Source: Puccinia triticina (Eukaryota; Basidiomycota; Pucciniomycetes; Pucciniales; Pucciniaceae). From it: DNA of 64,000 bases. The notes under the pieces were generated by a model that saw nothing but the letters and a program-made list of their open reading frames with translations, was not told the DNA's origin and did not search any database. The stretch lies in NCBI RefSeq assembly GCF_026914185.1, contig NC_070568.1, positions 806,001-870,000 of the forward strand, in the 5' to 3' direction. The position numbers and the translations under genes are program-made. Positions 24,479-34,627 of the stretch are shown here, piece by piece. Positions within the stretch are counted from its first letter, which is position 1. Each line of letters opens with the position of its first letter.

Positions 24479-25324
24479 TGTCAGCGCCGGTCTCTTATGT
24501 GACTCGGTGCTGATGGGATTTTTGGTTGCGGTCCGCGGCGGTAAAGTAGCGGAAGCAAGTTTAGGGTCACACTATAGCTAAAAGCCAGTGGAAGAAAGTC
24601 CAACTCGACGCCGAGAGGCGGAGGGACTGGCACCCTTTACGTAAGTAAGGGGACGCGGCGAAAATCAGCCAAGCGCCGTTGCGGTATAAGGAGTAATCTC
24701 ACTTATCTTCTAGGTTACAGGTGTGATAATAACACCTGTACCTAGGGGAAGGATACACGAAGAGAAGATAAGGCTGTAAGGGAAGAAAAGGTTTAGTAGA
24801 TTATGTATAAACCCCACTCACTGTATTTTCAGTAAGGTACACGGGTTTGTATGGCAATAATCTTGGTGGGAGAATCTCTACAGGGGAGAGACCTCCCTTT
24901 TTATATTGCAGGGATCAGCTCCCTCCTTCGAGTCAAGGTCCTGAAGGATCCTTAACTCCAAGGAGGAGTGATCACGGAATTCAGAAGGGGATTTACACAA
25001 ATGGGTATGTAATCTCCCCATTTGTACATAAATTGAGCTTAATCAGGATAAATACAGAGAGATAAGATTATTTCTCTCTGTATGTACAACTATGTAATCA
25101 GTGTGAAATAAGGTTAATTCCATATTCAAAAGAATGTGAAATATCTAATAAGTACATAATAATAGTACATACGAATAAAAGGTACACAATTAATGCAATG
25201 ACAGGGAATTGAACTCTTGACTTCATGTACATGAGTCAATTAATAAAGTAGTCTTTAACCATTATGTTATAAGACATGTACTATATAATGTAGACACATG
25301 GACTTAGTTTCTCAATGTCTGACA
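24479..25324. mobile_element. Solo LTR, family A (copy A), inside DIRS ORF1
   Basis: The 846-bp insert begins TGTCAGCGCC and ends TGTCTGACA, with TG...CA termini. It is flanked by a perfect 5-bp duplication GGAGG (24474-24478 and 25325-25329). Two more copies of the family lie at 55239-58405 and 55330-56138. No internal retroviral-like region is present, so it is a solo LTR or an LTR-like non-autonomous element. A tRNA-like module lies near its right end on the minus strand. Confidence 0.88.
25195..25280 (-). repeat. Antisense tRNA-like module in the family A LTR
   Basis: On the minus strand, CATAATGGTTAAAGAC resembles a Pol III A box, and about 45 nt downstream GAGTTCAATTCCCTG resembles the B box (GGTTCRANTCC). 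A potential anticodon-like hairpin TTGACTCATGTACATGAAGT lies between. The equivalent stretch in copies B and C keeps both boxes. It is not a functional tRNA: acceptor and T stems pair poorly. Confidence 0.45.
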
Positions 25325-26876
25325 GGAGGCGTCCAGACTAGAAGCGCGGCAAGAGTAGGAGTTGTCCCGGACTCCGAAGATACTGAATCTTCAATGATAA
25401 GCAAGTCGTTGAAAGGAAAGGGGAAAAACCCGAAAACCGTGGACGGCCCCATAGAGACCATAACCCTCCTGGGGGAACGACACGGTAAGCCTAGACCTTG
25501 TTGTTGAAATTTAGACATTTTTTTTTTGATTTCTGACAGAAGTCCACTCATCCCCTTAAACGGGAAACAGGGACCAAGGACAAAAGCCGTCCGATCAAAG
25601 GAGGCGATCGAACCAGCGATAGGGCGATCATAATGGCCGCCACCCAAGCCGGGGAGAAGGAGAAGGCCACGACGCTCTGGGAAGTGTACCTCTCCCTCAC
25701 GGCCGGACCGAACCTGACGGAGCCCAACAAGATCATTCCGGCCAAACACAGCCGAGAAGAGTCGATAGAGGTACTCGGCCAGTCAGTGGACCAAGCCGAG
25801 GCCCAACCGGAGCACCGCGAAGTAATGGTACTTCAGGAAGGAGACTTGGAGTTTGGTAAGCAAACTCAACGCCAGTCCCAAGAGATTTAGACCCTTTGCA
25901 GACAGGCAGATCCTGACACCAAACACCTATTTTTTGGTAGCGGTCAACGAGATAAACTCCCACAAAGACGTAGGGTTCACTCCTTATTTCGACAAGAACC
26001 TGAAGGAACTCCGGGCGCCAATCCCGCTAACTATCTTCAACAAGAAGTGGCAAGACCGGGCCATCCTACACTATGCGGAAAAGCGGCCAAAAAGCGAGGA
26101 CTCTAGCTCGGAGAATCGAAACCGATACACCGGTCTCCCTTACCCCTCAGAATGGACTCAATTGTTCAGCGAGTGGACCACAAACCACCAAGGTTTCTAC
26201 GTGGCTCTGAGAGATGTGTATCAATTCCGCACATTTGCCGGCTGGGTCCTAACCCACAAGAGTCACTGTGACCGGATCCTCGCGAGGCACGGTTTCATGG
26301 CCGCCCTACGGTACGACGTGAATGTGCGCTCAACAGTCTTTGCACACCGAGTGATGGTGAACGGGAAAGCCACGGTCGCAGACATCTCAGTCTACAGACA
26401 AGATATAGCGGAAGAAACCTACTCAGACGCGCGAAACTTTGGCGAAATCGGCATGACCGACAACCCCTACACCGAGAGTGGATCCCGCGCCGGCTGGGAC
26501 CCTCTAACCGGCGCCCCCAAACCGAACAAAGGTCAGGGACAGAAGCCCAACTTCAACCGTTCATCCGAAGAAGGCGACCACCCAGGACAATCCGGATACA
26601 AGAACCAAAGGTCCAGCGGCTACAAGGGGAAAAACTTTAACCCTAGACACAAAGAACAAAAGGCAGCCTCGGCAAGCGGAAGCGGGAGCAACCCACCCAA
26701 AAACCAGGACAGCGCACCGTAAGTGGCCCTGATTCTTTTTTTCTTCCTCCGTGCCCAGTCCAATTAGGACCAAACCAACTGGTTTCTGAAACGGCTGGTT
26801 TCTCTCCGATAAGCAGGAAAACATCCTGACGGATCCCAACGGTCTAGTGCCGAAAGCATGGTTAGGTTTCTGATAA

Positions 26877-28613
26877 ATGTTTCCTACACTCTTTGAATTT
26901 GTAAATAGCCACCTAGACCTCTCCTCAGTCGAATATAATACGCCTCCTCCCGCAATAGGGAAGGAGAGCGAGTTTTCCTTTACTCAACCTTGGCCCCTAC
27001 AAGTGACCTGTGAGATGGACGTTCCAGCATGGGAAAAGGCCCTATCTGAAGCAGGCCTGCTGCCTGAGTTCCAAGATGTCCTCGATGGCTTCAGGAATGG
27101 CTTCCCACAAGGCATCCCACAGCACACATGCGGAGAACTCAGGCACTTCACGCCTCCGAACCATGCCTCGGCCATGTTGGCTAGAGATAAGATAGAGGCA
27201 TCCATACGCAAGGAAGTAACCACGAAGAGGATGCTCGGCCCTTACACCCACGATGAAGTGCACAAAAGATTTCCTTTCTTCAGATCTAACCCACTTGGGG
27301 CAGTCATAAACGGTGATGGTTCGCTACGACCAATCAACGATCTCTCTTTCCCACGGAACGACCCCCAGGTGCCCTCAGTGAACTCTTTTGTAGACGCGGA
27401 TAACTTCCCGACAACCTGGGACGATTTTAACCACGTCTCAAAATTTTTCAGAGGCAGAACAAAACCGTGCCTCCTAGCCCTGTTTGACTGGGAGAAGGCT
27501 TATCGCCAAATCCCCACGGCGAAGGACCAATGGCCCTACTTGTTGGTACAAGACTTCAACGACCAGCTCTATGTGGACACCCGGATTACGTTCGGCGGCG
27601 TAGCGGGTTGCGGCTCTTTCGGCCGCCCAGCAGACGCCTGGAAACATCTGATGATGAAAGAATTCGATCTCGTGACCGTATTCCGATGGGTTGACGACAA
27701 TCTCTTCATAAAAGAGATCGAGTCAGAGGCCGACATGGAAGCGGTATTCAGGAGATCCGCACAACTGGGCCTGAAGACCAACGAGGAGAAGTTCTGCAAC
27801 TTCGCAGAGGAGCAGAAATTCATCGGCTTCATCTGGAACGGTACCAGGAAAACCGTACGCCTCCCTCCCGGGAAACTACAAGAGCGAATCACTCAGATTC
27901 GGGAATTCCAAACTCCGAAGAAGAAGTTCCACTATAACCAGGTCGAGGTCTTGGCCGGACGCTTGAACCATGTCTCACACCTCCTCCCGCAGCTCAGATG
28001 TTACCTGTGCGGGCTGTACGCGTGGCTTAAGAGCTGGAGAAATAAGAAGGCAAAGCAACCAGTGACAGACACAGTCAAGCTGGACCTGGAACACTGGATG
28101 ATAACTCTCTGTTCGTTCAAGGAAACTCACATCATTCCTAACCCAGAGCCGACGGAAATCGGGTGGATGGGAGATGCGTCGACCAGCTATGGCATCGGCG
28201 TACTAATAGGTCGACACTGGGCCCGCTTTCGACTAGCAAACGGCTGGGAAGGCTCTTTAGAACCAAGACAAAACATAGCTTGGGTAGAGACCGTTGCGAT
28301 CCGCATTGGACTCTGTATGCTCCAGAAGCTTGGCGTCCGCGAAGGGAAAACCCTTATCGTTTGGACTGATAACACCACAACGGAGGCGGCCATCCGAAAC
28401 CGGCGCTCCCACGACTTCAACGTCAATGAAGAGTGGAAGGCCATCCAACAACTCCTAGTGGAGCTGCAGGTTGACCTTGCCGCAAGGCGAGTGACATCGG
28501 CGGAAAATAAAGCCGACGGCCTCTCAAGAGGGGACAGCTCTGGGCTGGACCCTGCTTCCCAGCTACCGGTAATGTTACCATTAGACCTAGATAGCCTCTT
28601 CTGGCAATGCTAA
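26877..28613 (+). CDS. DIRS reverse transcriptase-RNase H (578 aa)
   Basis: The reverse transcriptase core shows ALFDWEKAYRQIP with the first catalytic Asp, GGVAGCGSFGRPAD, and FRWVDDNLFI with the VDD catalytic pair. It is followed by the KTNEEKF and FIGFIWN motifs typical of the fingers/palm region. The RNase H part has GWMGDAS, NIAWVETVAI, VWTDNTTTEAA and ADGLSRG, giving the acidic residues D-E-D-D. The first Met lies at 26877; upstream continuity with ORF1 through an intron or frameshift is possible. The frame is fully open for 578 codons, with no sign of decay. It shares orientation with the recombinase downstream. Confidence 0.93.
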   Translation: MFPTLFEFVNSHLDLSSVEYNTPPPAIGKESEFSFTQPWPLQVTCEMDVPAWEKALSEAGLLPEFQDVLDGFRNGFPQGIPQHTCGELRHFTPPNHASAMLARDKIEASIRKEVTTKRMLGPYTHDEVHKRFPFFRSNPLGAVINGDGSLRPINDLSFPRNDPQVPSVNSFVDADNFPTTWDDFNHVSKFFRGRTKPCLLALFDWEKAYRQIPTAKDQWPYLLVQDFNDQLYVDTRITFGGVAGCGSFGRPADAWKHLMMKEFDLVTVFRWVDDNLFIKEIESEADMEAVFRRSAQLGLKTNEEKFCNFAEEQKFIGFIWNGTRKTVRLPPGKLQERITQIREFQTPKKKFHYNQVEVLAGRLNHVSHLLPQLRCYLCGLYAWLKSWRNKKAKQPVTDTVKLDLEHWMITLCSFKETHIIPNPEPTEIGWMGDASTSYGIGVLIGRHWARFRLANGWEGSLEPRQNIAWVETVAIRIGLCMLQKLGVREGKTLIVWTDNTTTEAAIRNRRSHDFNVNEEWKAIQQLLVELQVDLAARRVTSAENKADGLSRGDSSGLDPASQLPVMLPLDLDSLFWQC

Positions 28614-28721
28614 ACCGACCATCCTGCTGTAACACGTGATAAGTCATGTAATTAGTTCCAAAGAGTCACCGTCACAAGTCTCTGAGCCTGTAACTATCAC
28701 TCTATACTCCTAAAGTAATAC

Positions 28722-28757
<36 letters not shown>

Positions 28758-28759
28758 GG
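28722..28759 (+). repeat. Compound homopolymer A28 G10
   Basis: Twenty-eight A residues are followed directly by ten G residues, in the short gap between the reverse transcriptase and recombinase ORFs. The exact length may be affected by sequencing error. Confidence 0.9.
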
Positions 28760-28842
28760 AGAATGACCACCCTTCCTGCCCCTTCGGGTTGAGCACCCAC
28801 AAAAGCTGAAGTCTTCGTTACCCACAAAGAGCAACACCTCAA

Positions 28843-29895
28843 ATGGAACTCGAGAAGATAGTAGATTTCACATCAGATGGCACAGTGCCAAAAGAACTCT
28901 CAGAGAAAGACATCCGCTTCCTCAAGGCATACGCATGGAACACACTAAAAGGCTATAATACAGCCGTGAAAAAGGTCAAAAGAAGTCTCGCACACACGTA
29001 CCCGAAGGGCTTCACACTTCCACTGACCGACGAAGACATTGAAAATTTCTGTTGCTGGGCGGGACGAGACCCGGACAAAACAGGAAACCACGAAGTGGCT
29101 GCAACCACACTAGTCAAATACCTCTCCGGCATAAAGGCATGGCACCTTTTCCATAAGAAGCCATACCCCCGGGAATGGGAGGAACGGGTGAACATATTCC
29201 TCAAATCATTGGCTAAAGCGGACGTAACCGCACCAAAAAAGCCAAAGAAAGAAGCGGTACACCTGGCCCACATGGTTTTCCTAGCTGAAGAACTCGTCGA
29301 CGGTTCCGCTGAAGAGAGAGCAATCCTAGACTTAGCACTGGTTGCATTCTGGGGTATGGCCCGCCTCGCAGAACTCACATACGACGCGAGAGAGGGCACA
29401 CTTGACAAATCTGTGAAATTACTCACATCAGACGTTTCCATGAGTGACCCAAGCCAAACCATCCTCACACTACGCAGCGCAAAAACATGCAAACCAGGAG
29501 AAACACAGCAAATAAAGCTGACAAAACTCCCGAACGCCTTATGCCCCGCATGGGCGGTTCAACGACGGCTAGAGGAAGCAGGAACCAAGGAAACCTCACT
29601 CTTCGGGTATAATTTAAACGGCAAACGTCACCACCTTACTAGAGCTGCCGTCATCTCAACGCTCACCAAAGCATGGGCAAAAGGCGGTTTCCACAGACTC
29701 TCCGGACACTCATTCCGAGTGGGAGGAGCATCCATGCGGATGGCTTTAGGAGTAAGCATAGAAGACATCTGCTCGCTAGGGCGATGGAAGTCCGACTGCT
29801 ATAAACTTTATATCCGCGAATACACTCCAGCTCAAACCAAGGACACTCTTGCCTTACTTACCGAACTACAGGGAAAATGGGGAGATAGAAACTAA
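28843..29895 (+). CDS. DIRS tyrosine recombinase (350 aa)
   Basis: Phage-integrase-like recombinase that joins the circular DNA copy to the target. The N-terminal helical SAM-like DNA-binding region (about 20-110) contains LKGYNTAVKKVKR. The catalytic domain shows the first Arg in WGMARLAELTYDA, the HxxR box in LSGHSFRVGGASM, a helix with SIEDICSLGRWKSD, and the nucleophile Tyr in YKLYIREYTPAQ. The spacing R-H-x-x-R-Y matches tyrosine recombinases. The frame is intact from a Met at 28843 to the stop. Confidence 0.93.
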   Translation: MELEKIVDFTSDGTVPKELSEKDIRFLKAYAWNTLKGYNTAVKKVKRSLAHTYPKGFTLPLTDEDIENFCCWAGRDPDKTGNHEVAATTLVKYLSGIKAWHLFHKKPYPREWEERVNIFLKSLAKADVTAPKKPKKEAVHLAHMVFLAEELVDGSAEERAILDLALVAFWGMARLAELTYDAREGTLDKSVKLLTSDVSMSDPSQTILTLRSAKTCKPGETQQIKLTKLPNALCPAWAVQRRLEEAGTKETSLFGYNLNGKRHHLTRAAVISTLTKAWAKGGFHRLSGHSFRVGGASMRMALGVSIEDICSLGRWKSDCYKLYIREYTPAQTKDTLALLTELQGKWGDRN

Positions 29896-30683
29896 AAGAC
29901 ATGCAATCATAACAACTCGGTCAAACAACCAAAGTGGATGGGGTATCGTGCGAGGCTCAGGCTTCTGGTAATTCGCCAGAGTTGACGGGTCTAGCACTGA
30001 TCCCCCACCGGCGTGCTCTTTTTCTTCTGCTCCGGGGGGTTTTTCACTCCTCTCGAGCCACCAAGACCCAGAATTAAAATTCTAAGGCGTCCGCGGGGGC
30101 TCGGGGGACACGGGGTGGAAAACCTCCCCCGACCCATACACGGCCGGCTCGGAAACCCCCCAAAGGGTTTCAGGCCGGCCTAGGGCTGGCGCAAAGGCAC
30201 ACTCCTATGCGCTTGCCTGAACCTGTAAGAAGGAAAAGTGAGACAAAAGGAGAGGTCCTCCAAGCCCCTACCGGTAGAAAGAGGACCCTCCCTCGCCCCA
30301 GACAGGCTCCCTGAGGGACCTAGTCGCGGAGGGTGAGATGAATGGATAAGCTGAGGAAATTCACCCATGGCTGATGAATCCGTGTTTGGACGGAAACCCC
30401 CGATGCCAAGTTTGTTTACAAATCCCATGAGGCTCTGCCACCGATCTTGATCTACATCGATCAACAGCCACAAGGTCCTTCCATCATGATCCCATCGCCG
30501 AGTTTCTGAGCCATCAAGGGTCACCTGACCTGGGTGGTCCTCGAGGTGTGGCGCGAGCGAGGGGGAATATGCTTATAAGCGTCAGGGGACTCGAAAGGTA
30601 GAAGCCCATCCGCTTCTCATTGGCCAAGTGGTGCGACTGACTCTTTCGAATTCCCCCCAGAAATATATATATAGACCAAACCG
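29896..30683. other. DIRS 3' region and carrier-gene promoter
   Basis: GC-rich sequence with G and C runs (29990-30190) probably belongs to the right end of the DIRS element. An inverted GGCCGGCTCGG...CAGGCCGGCC motif lies at 30142-30180. A TATATATATAG stretch at about 30663-30673 is a candidate TATA box, but it sits only about 11 bp before the proposed carrier ATG, which makes that start uncertain. Confidence 0.4.
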
Positions 30684-33006
30684 ATGGACGGGCGTAAGGG
30701 TACTCCGACTCCGGTCAAACGTACGCACATCAACGTCTTTCGCTTGCAGAATCACTCATAAACCTTCACTAATCCGGTTTGGTCTGCCTCCTTTTATTGT
30801 GTGGCATCGCATTAGCCTTGCCATTTGGCTACACATTTACGGCCGGTAAGGAACCCTTCACACATTGTTTGCTTTGATCACGCGTAGTCTACATGAGTTA
30901 TTTACTTTTTTCTTTTCTTTTGGGGTTGGTTTTGACTAAACATCATTCCAGGGGCGATCGCGGGTGTGACGGAACTGCTGTGTCTATATCCCCTCGGTCA
31001 GTAATGTATCTTGAATCACGAGCTCTCCCTTAGATTAATTGTATCCTTCTTTACGTTTCTAGATGTCGTCAGTCTCTGCTCGGAGTACTCCATTCAACCG
31101 ACGAAAATATCCTGTTGATGAGAATTAATTCCTACATCGATCAACTACTGCTCAGGTTAAGACAAGAATTCAGTTGCAAGGAAAAGTGGCTATTCCCGGT
31201 CAGGATAGCTATACTGGAATGGTTGACTGTTTTCAAGTTCAGTTTAGTTGGCCAGTTATCAAATAAACCGCTCCTTCACCACTGCAAACCACATGCTCAT
31301 TGTTTTTGATATCCATATCTCAATCCAGAAAATCATCAAAACTGAAGGGTAAATTGATCATTTGCTCTGACTCCTACTTCACAACATCATCTAACAGTCT
31401 CGCTTTTTCAATCTACTCTACTTCATGCGACGTCACTTGGTCTGGATGATGGCCAAAGATTCGGTCGGCTTTACCGGGGCTTAGTGCCACCCTTAATGCT
31501 GGAAGCGCCCAAACGAGCCGTTAAATTTGCTGCAAATGACTTTTGGGTAAGTGAATATTGATCTAGCGTACTTAAATGATGAAGCTGACTAACTGCTCAT
31601 ATTTTTTATTATGCGTTGTTGATTATTGAAGGCTACAACTTACAAGGGATTAACAGGTTCAGATAAATTGACGCAAAACCTATCGTTATTGACTGGGATG
31701 AGCGCTGGCGCAACAGAATCAATCGTCGTGGTTCCTTTCGAATTAGTCAAGATTAGGCTTCAGGATAGAGTGTGTTCTCACAGATAGTGGAAAGAACATG
31801 ACCGTCAAGTTTATAACAGACCCTCTCTTCGTAATTTTCTCACACTTAGAATTCAAGTTACAAGGGTCCATTAGATGTGGTCATGAAAACTGTGAAAGCT
31901 CAAGGAATTTTTGGGCTGTACGGAGGCTTGGAATCTACCTTCTGGCGGTGCGTTGGTGTACAATCTCTAGCAGAAATAAACAAACAGAGAACTGCGAAAG
32001 GCTGATACTTTGCTTTTTCCACTTTTTTATTTATTTAGTCATGTGTTTGTATTCTTCTTGTCGAGTTTCCGAATTTTGCTTGATTTGTCGTTAAAAACGG
32101 TGCTTGGTTCATTTTTATGCGAATGTGAAACGACACAACCGAAATATCTGATAATACCCCGATACTCGATGGGATTGACTTCTTTTCATCAACATCAGTT
32201 GGTGGAATGGTGGTTACTTTGGTAAGCAAAATCAATCATTGCCGCCCAACCTCTCCATTTTCACCTTGTGGAAAGCTCGGCTGGGATGCTAAATGAACGT
32301 TGATTACTCCAGCTTCCATATTCAAAATCAGAGCGATGATGCCTAAAGCCGACGTAAGAAAACATGATCCGCACAGCAATAAATAAATCAAGTTACAAAA
32401 CCCATTGACCTTCTTGCTTCACCGCCCCATCGACTGCTGTATGTGCAGTCTAAGACTCGAGAAGTGGTAAACAACTTTATATCCGGATCGATTGGAGGTT
32501 GCTTGGGAACTATGGTCAATACCCCTTGTAAGCTTTTCTCCATACATTTATCCATTATTTCTTGTATTTAGGCGACGATCTCGGTTTTCATTACCGCAAA
32601 GAAGAAAAAACGAGGCACAAGACTAACGTAGTATTTGCATTTCCTTGATCCAAATCCATCAAACCCAACAGTCGATGTCGTCAAATCTAGGATTCAAAAT
32701 GCAGTAGTGTTGCCCGGTGAAAAACCCAAATACGGCTGGACGTATCCGGCTATAGTTACGATTGCAAAAGAGGAAGGTGCTGCGGCACTCTACAAGGGTT
32801 TCATTCCAAAGGTTCGTTTCGCTTGAAATGGATTCATCAATACATGAGTTGACTAAATATAGCTCAATCCACTTGTTTGATCTCCTACTTCTTCAACCAA
32901 TCACTAGGTCTTGAGGTTAGCTCCGGGAGGTGGTGTGCTGCTAGTAGTCGTAGAAGTTGTGACAGGCTACTTCAGGAAACAACTTGGCTCCCCTTACTCA
33001 ATTTGA
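30684..33006 (+). CDS. ODC1: Mitochondrial 2-oxodicarboxylate carrier (Odc1-like), fifteen exons, 300 aa
   Basis: Inner-membrane carrier that exchanges 2-oxoadipate and 2-oxoglutarate, linked to lysine metabolism. Exons: 30684-30693, 30816-30845, 30952-30996, 31063-31067, 31156-31236, 31329-31348, 31459-31546, 31632-31769, 31850-31947, 32039-32044, 32199-32221, 32313-32353, 32449-32527, 32672-32811, 32908-33006; total 903 nt. The three carrier signatures are YPLDVVKTR, VPFELVKIRLQ and TPFDVVKSRIQ; other Odc-specific stretches are EAPKRAVKFAAND and FIPKVLRLAPGGG. Two exons are tiny, 5 nt (31063-31067, completing Asp-Val of the first signature) and 6 nt (32039-32044, giving two residues before WWNGGYF). 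The first exon (10 nt) is the weakest, because a TATA-like run lies just upstream. Otherwise the length agrees with the family. Confidence 0.92.
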
Positions 33007-33084
33007 AAGGGGAGCCAAATTTTCTCATGGTGTTGCAACGCGCAGCCGCAACAGCTTGTTACCAGACTCTACTGTGACCTGTTA

Positions 33085-33307
33085 GGCCCTGTTTGGCAGC
33101 GTGATTATTACGCAATAAATGATCTTGCCATGTCCCCCTACATTGTGTAAGACACTACTTTTCCGCCTGATCTTTTGGAAGTAAACTGCCAAGCCTTATG
33201 AGGGTTTACTTTCAAAAGATTATACTAAAAAAGACATGTTTTACCATATGTAATGTAGCATGTTTCCTATTATTATGCTGCGTAATATGATGCTGCCAAA
33301 CAGGGCC
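33085..33307. mobile_element. Tourist/PIF-Harbinger-like MITE (copy 2)
   Basis: The 223-bp element has TIR GGCCCTGTTTGGCAGC and perfect inverse GCTGCCAAACAGGGCC, with TTA on both sides as a 3-bp duplication. It begins 78 bp after the carrier stop. It shares its TIR with the 765-bp element at 3701-4465, with one base difference, but not its interior. Confidence 0.85.
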
Positions 33308-33310
33308 TTA

Positions 33311-33800
33311 TGTAATTGTGCTGCACTCCTGTTGCTGTAGCCTGCTATCAGGGGTGAATTTGTGAAACCATTACGCTCCATGTATTGTGTAACGGGCTGT
33401 AACATATTTATCTTGCATTGCTGTTACATTTTGATGCATTGCAATTTGGGATTAAATTGAGTACCTATCAACTAAATAAAGTGCAACAAGCCAATAAAGA
33501 AAGATACTAACAATACTGCAGTGTAGTATATTGATTGCTCAATTTGCCACCACAACTTGGAAACACCAGTTTCTTTGCTGATCATGTGCATCCATGCACA
33601 TTGACCCAGAAATGCCATGCATTGAAATTTTGGTATTTTTGTATTGTGTACGATTACACTACACTGTACAGTAGTACAATACATCATGCATGTATTGAGA
33701 TGTTTTCACCATTGCTGCTATGACCTCATTGCATCAGAAAGCTGTGTCCACTTGTTGCAACTAGCTCAGTCTGTAGTTCATAATTGGTGGCACTTGAGGT
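33311..33800. other. Intergenic, AT-rich, no gene recognised
   Basis: Contains GTAACG/TGTTAC motifs like those in the foldback element at 18369-18733, but no clear ends. No coding evidence. Confidence 0.4.
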
Positions 33801-34627
33801 CAGAACAAGAAAAACACTAGAAACTGCCAGCAGTTGACATGCAGCATACTCCAGTGTAACTGCCTGTCAGCCAACGTCTCTAGAGTGATGGTTGGTTGAT
33901 GATGTGAGAGATCCAAAGCCTATGTTCCAATAGCAATTGGGATATGTATTGAGAACGGGCAATCTTGAGACAGTGATTTGAGTATGTATCTGAAGATGAG
34001 GAGGAATGATGTTATTTGTTTTGTATTGTCTTGGATTTCTGGGGAGCATAGAAATGAACCAGGTACAACTATAATAGAGATGAGGAATTGAATAACTCTA
34101 TACAAGCATATCATGACCATAATGAAGTGAAGGTAGAGTAACTGGGGAGACAACTATTGTAGACCGCATAGAAAATATAACATTAACTTACTGGAGGTAT
34201 TGTGTTTTGAAAAAAGCTTGGACACTTTTGCACAACTAGTTCTACAGTGGAAAGTTTAAAAGCTACACTTTTGAGGTCTGGAAGGCATTGTAGTTGGATA
34301 TGAGAAGAATCTGTGGGTGAACCCCATTTTTGTAATAAATCAAGTGAAGTTGGTGTTTTTGTGATGTAGGGGGGGATTGGTCAACTGCCCAAGAATTATT
34401 CCAAAAACAATATTTTGTATTTACTTCCAGGCTGACACTGCCATTGTAACTCCACATAATCACATCCCATGATCCCTTTCATGCACAGTCACTTTAAAAT
34501 GTGCACATTGACTGTGCATGCAACCTTGGTAGAAAGAAACTTTGAGAAAGGCTTGATTACCAACTCAAGCTTCCTTTGAGCTTCTGCATCTCAACTGCTA
34601 GCAGTTTCTAGCATTTTTCTTGTAGTG
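33801..34627. mobile_element. CACTA-like non-autonomous element with diverged left end
   Basis: The right end, read inward on the minus strand, starts CACTACAAGAAAAATGCTAG and continues AAACTGCTAGCAGTTGA. The left end reads CAGAACAAGAAAAACACTAG then AAACTGCCAGCAGTTGACA. The TIR is about 44 bp with some mismatches. CACTACAAGAAAA is the classic CACTA/EnSpm terminus. Flanking triplets (GGT and TGG) do not match, so an intact TSD is not seen. No transposase. Confidence 0.6.

Larger units (their letters stand above)
24252..26722 (+). pseudogene. DIRS ORF1 (gag-like), interrupted by a solo LTR
   Basis: The frame opens at 24252 with a polar, Ser/Thr/Ala-rich N-terminal part and runs to 24478. It resumes in the same frame at 25330 after the LTR insertion, continues to a candidate intron (about 25484-25540, GTAAGC...CTGACAG), then through 25633-25860. 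A further candidate intron leads into 25890-26722. The downstream portion has a capsid-like segment (for example GFTPYFDKNLKELRAPIP and YQFRTFAGWVLTHK) and a basic, Gly/Asn/Lys-rich tail suited to RNA binding. No zinc knuckle was seen. The solo LTR adds stops, so the copy is broken unless the 846-bp insert were removed. Confidence 0.7.
24252..29895 (+). mobile_element. DIRS-type (tyrosine recombinase) retrotransposon; outer ends unresolved
   Basis: Three ORFs in the order gag-like ORF1, reverse transcriptase-RNase H, tyrosine recombinase define the DIRS order. Such elements integrate through a circular intermediate using a tyrosine recombinase instead of a DDE integrase, so they make no target-site duplication. 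The given coordinates cover the coding part only; the element must extend on both sides, perhaps to about 23.7 and 30.6 kb. ORF1 is interrupted by a solo LTR, so this copy probably lacks intact ORF1, while the other two ORFs are open. Confidence 0.9.

Noticed and set aside
32035..32235. Frames within the carrier gene introns as separate small genes
   Set aside because: They overlap the 6-nt exon and flanking introns of a well-supported gene.
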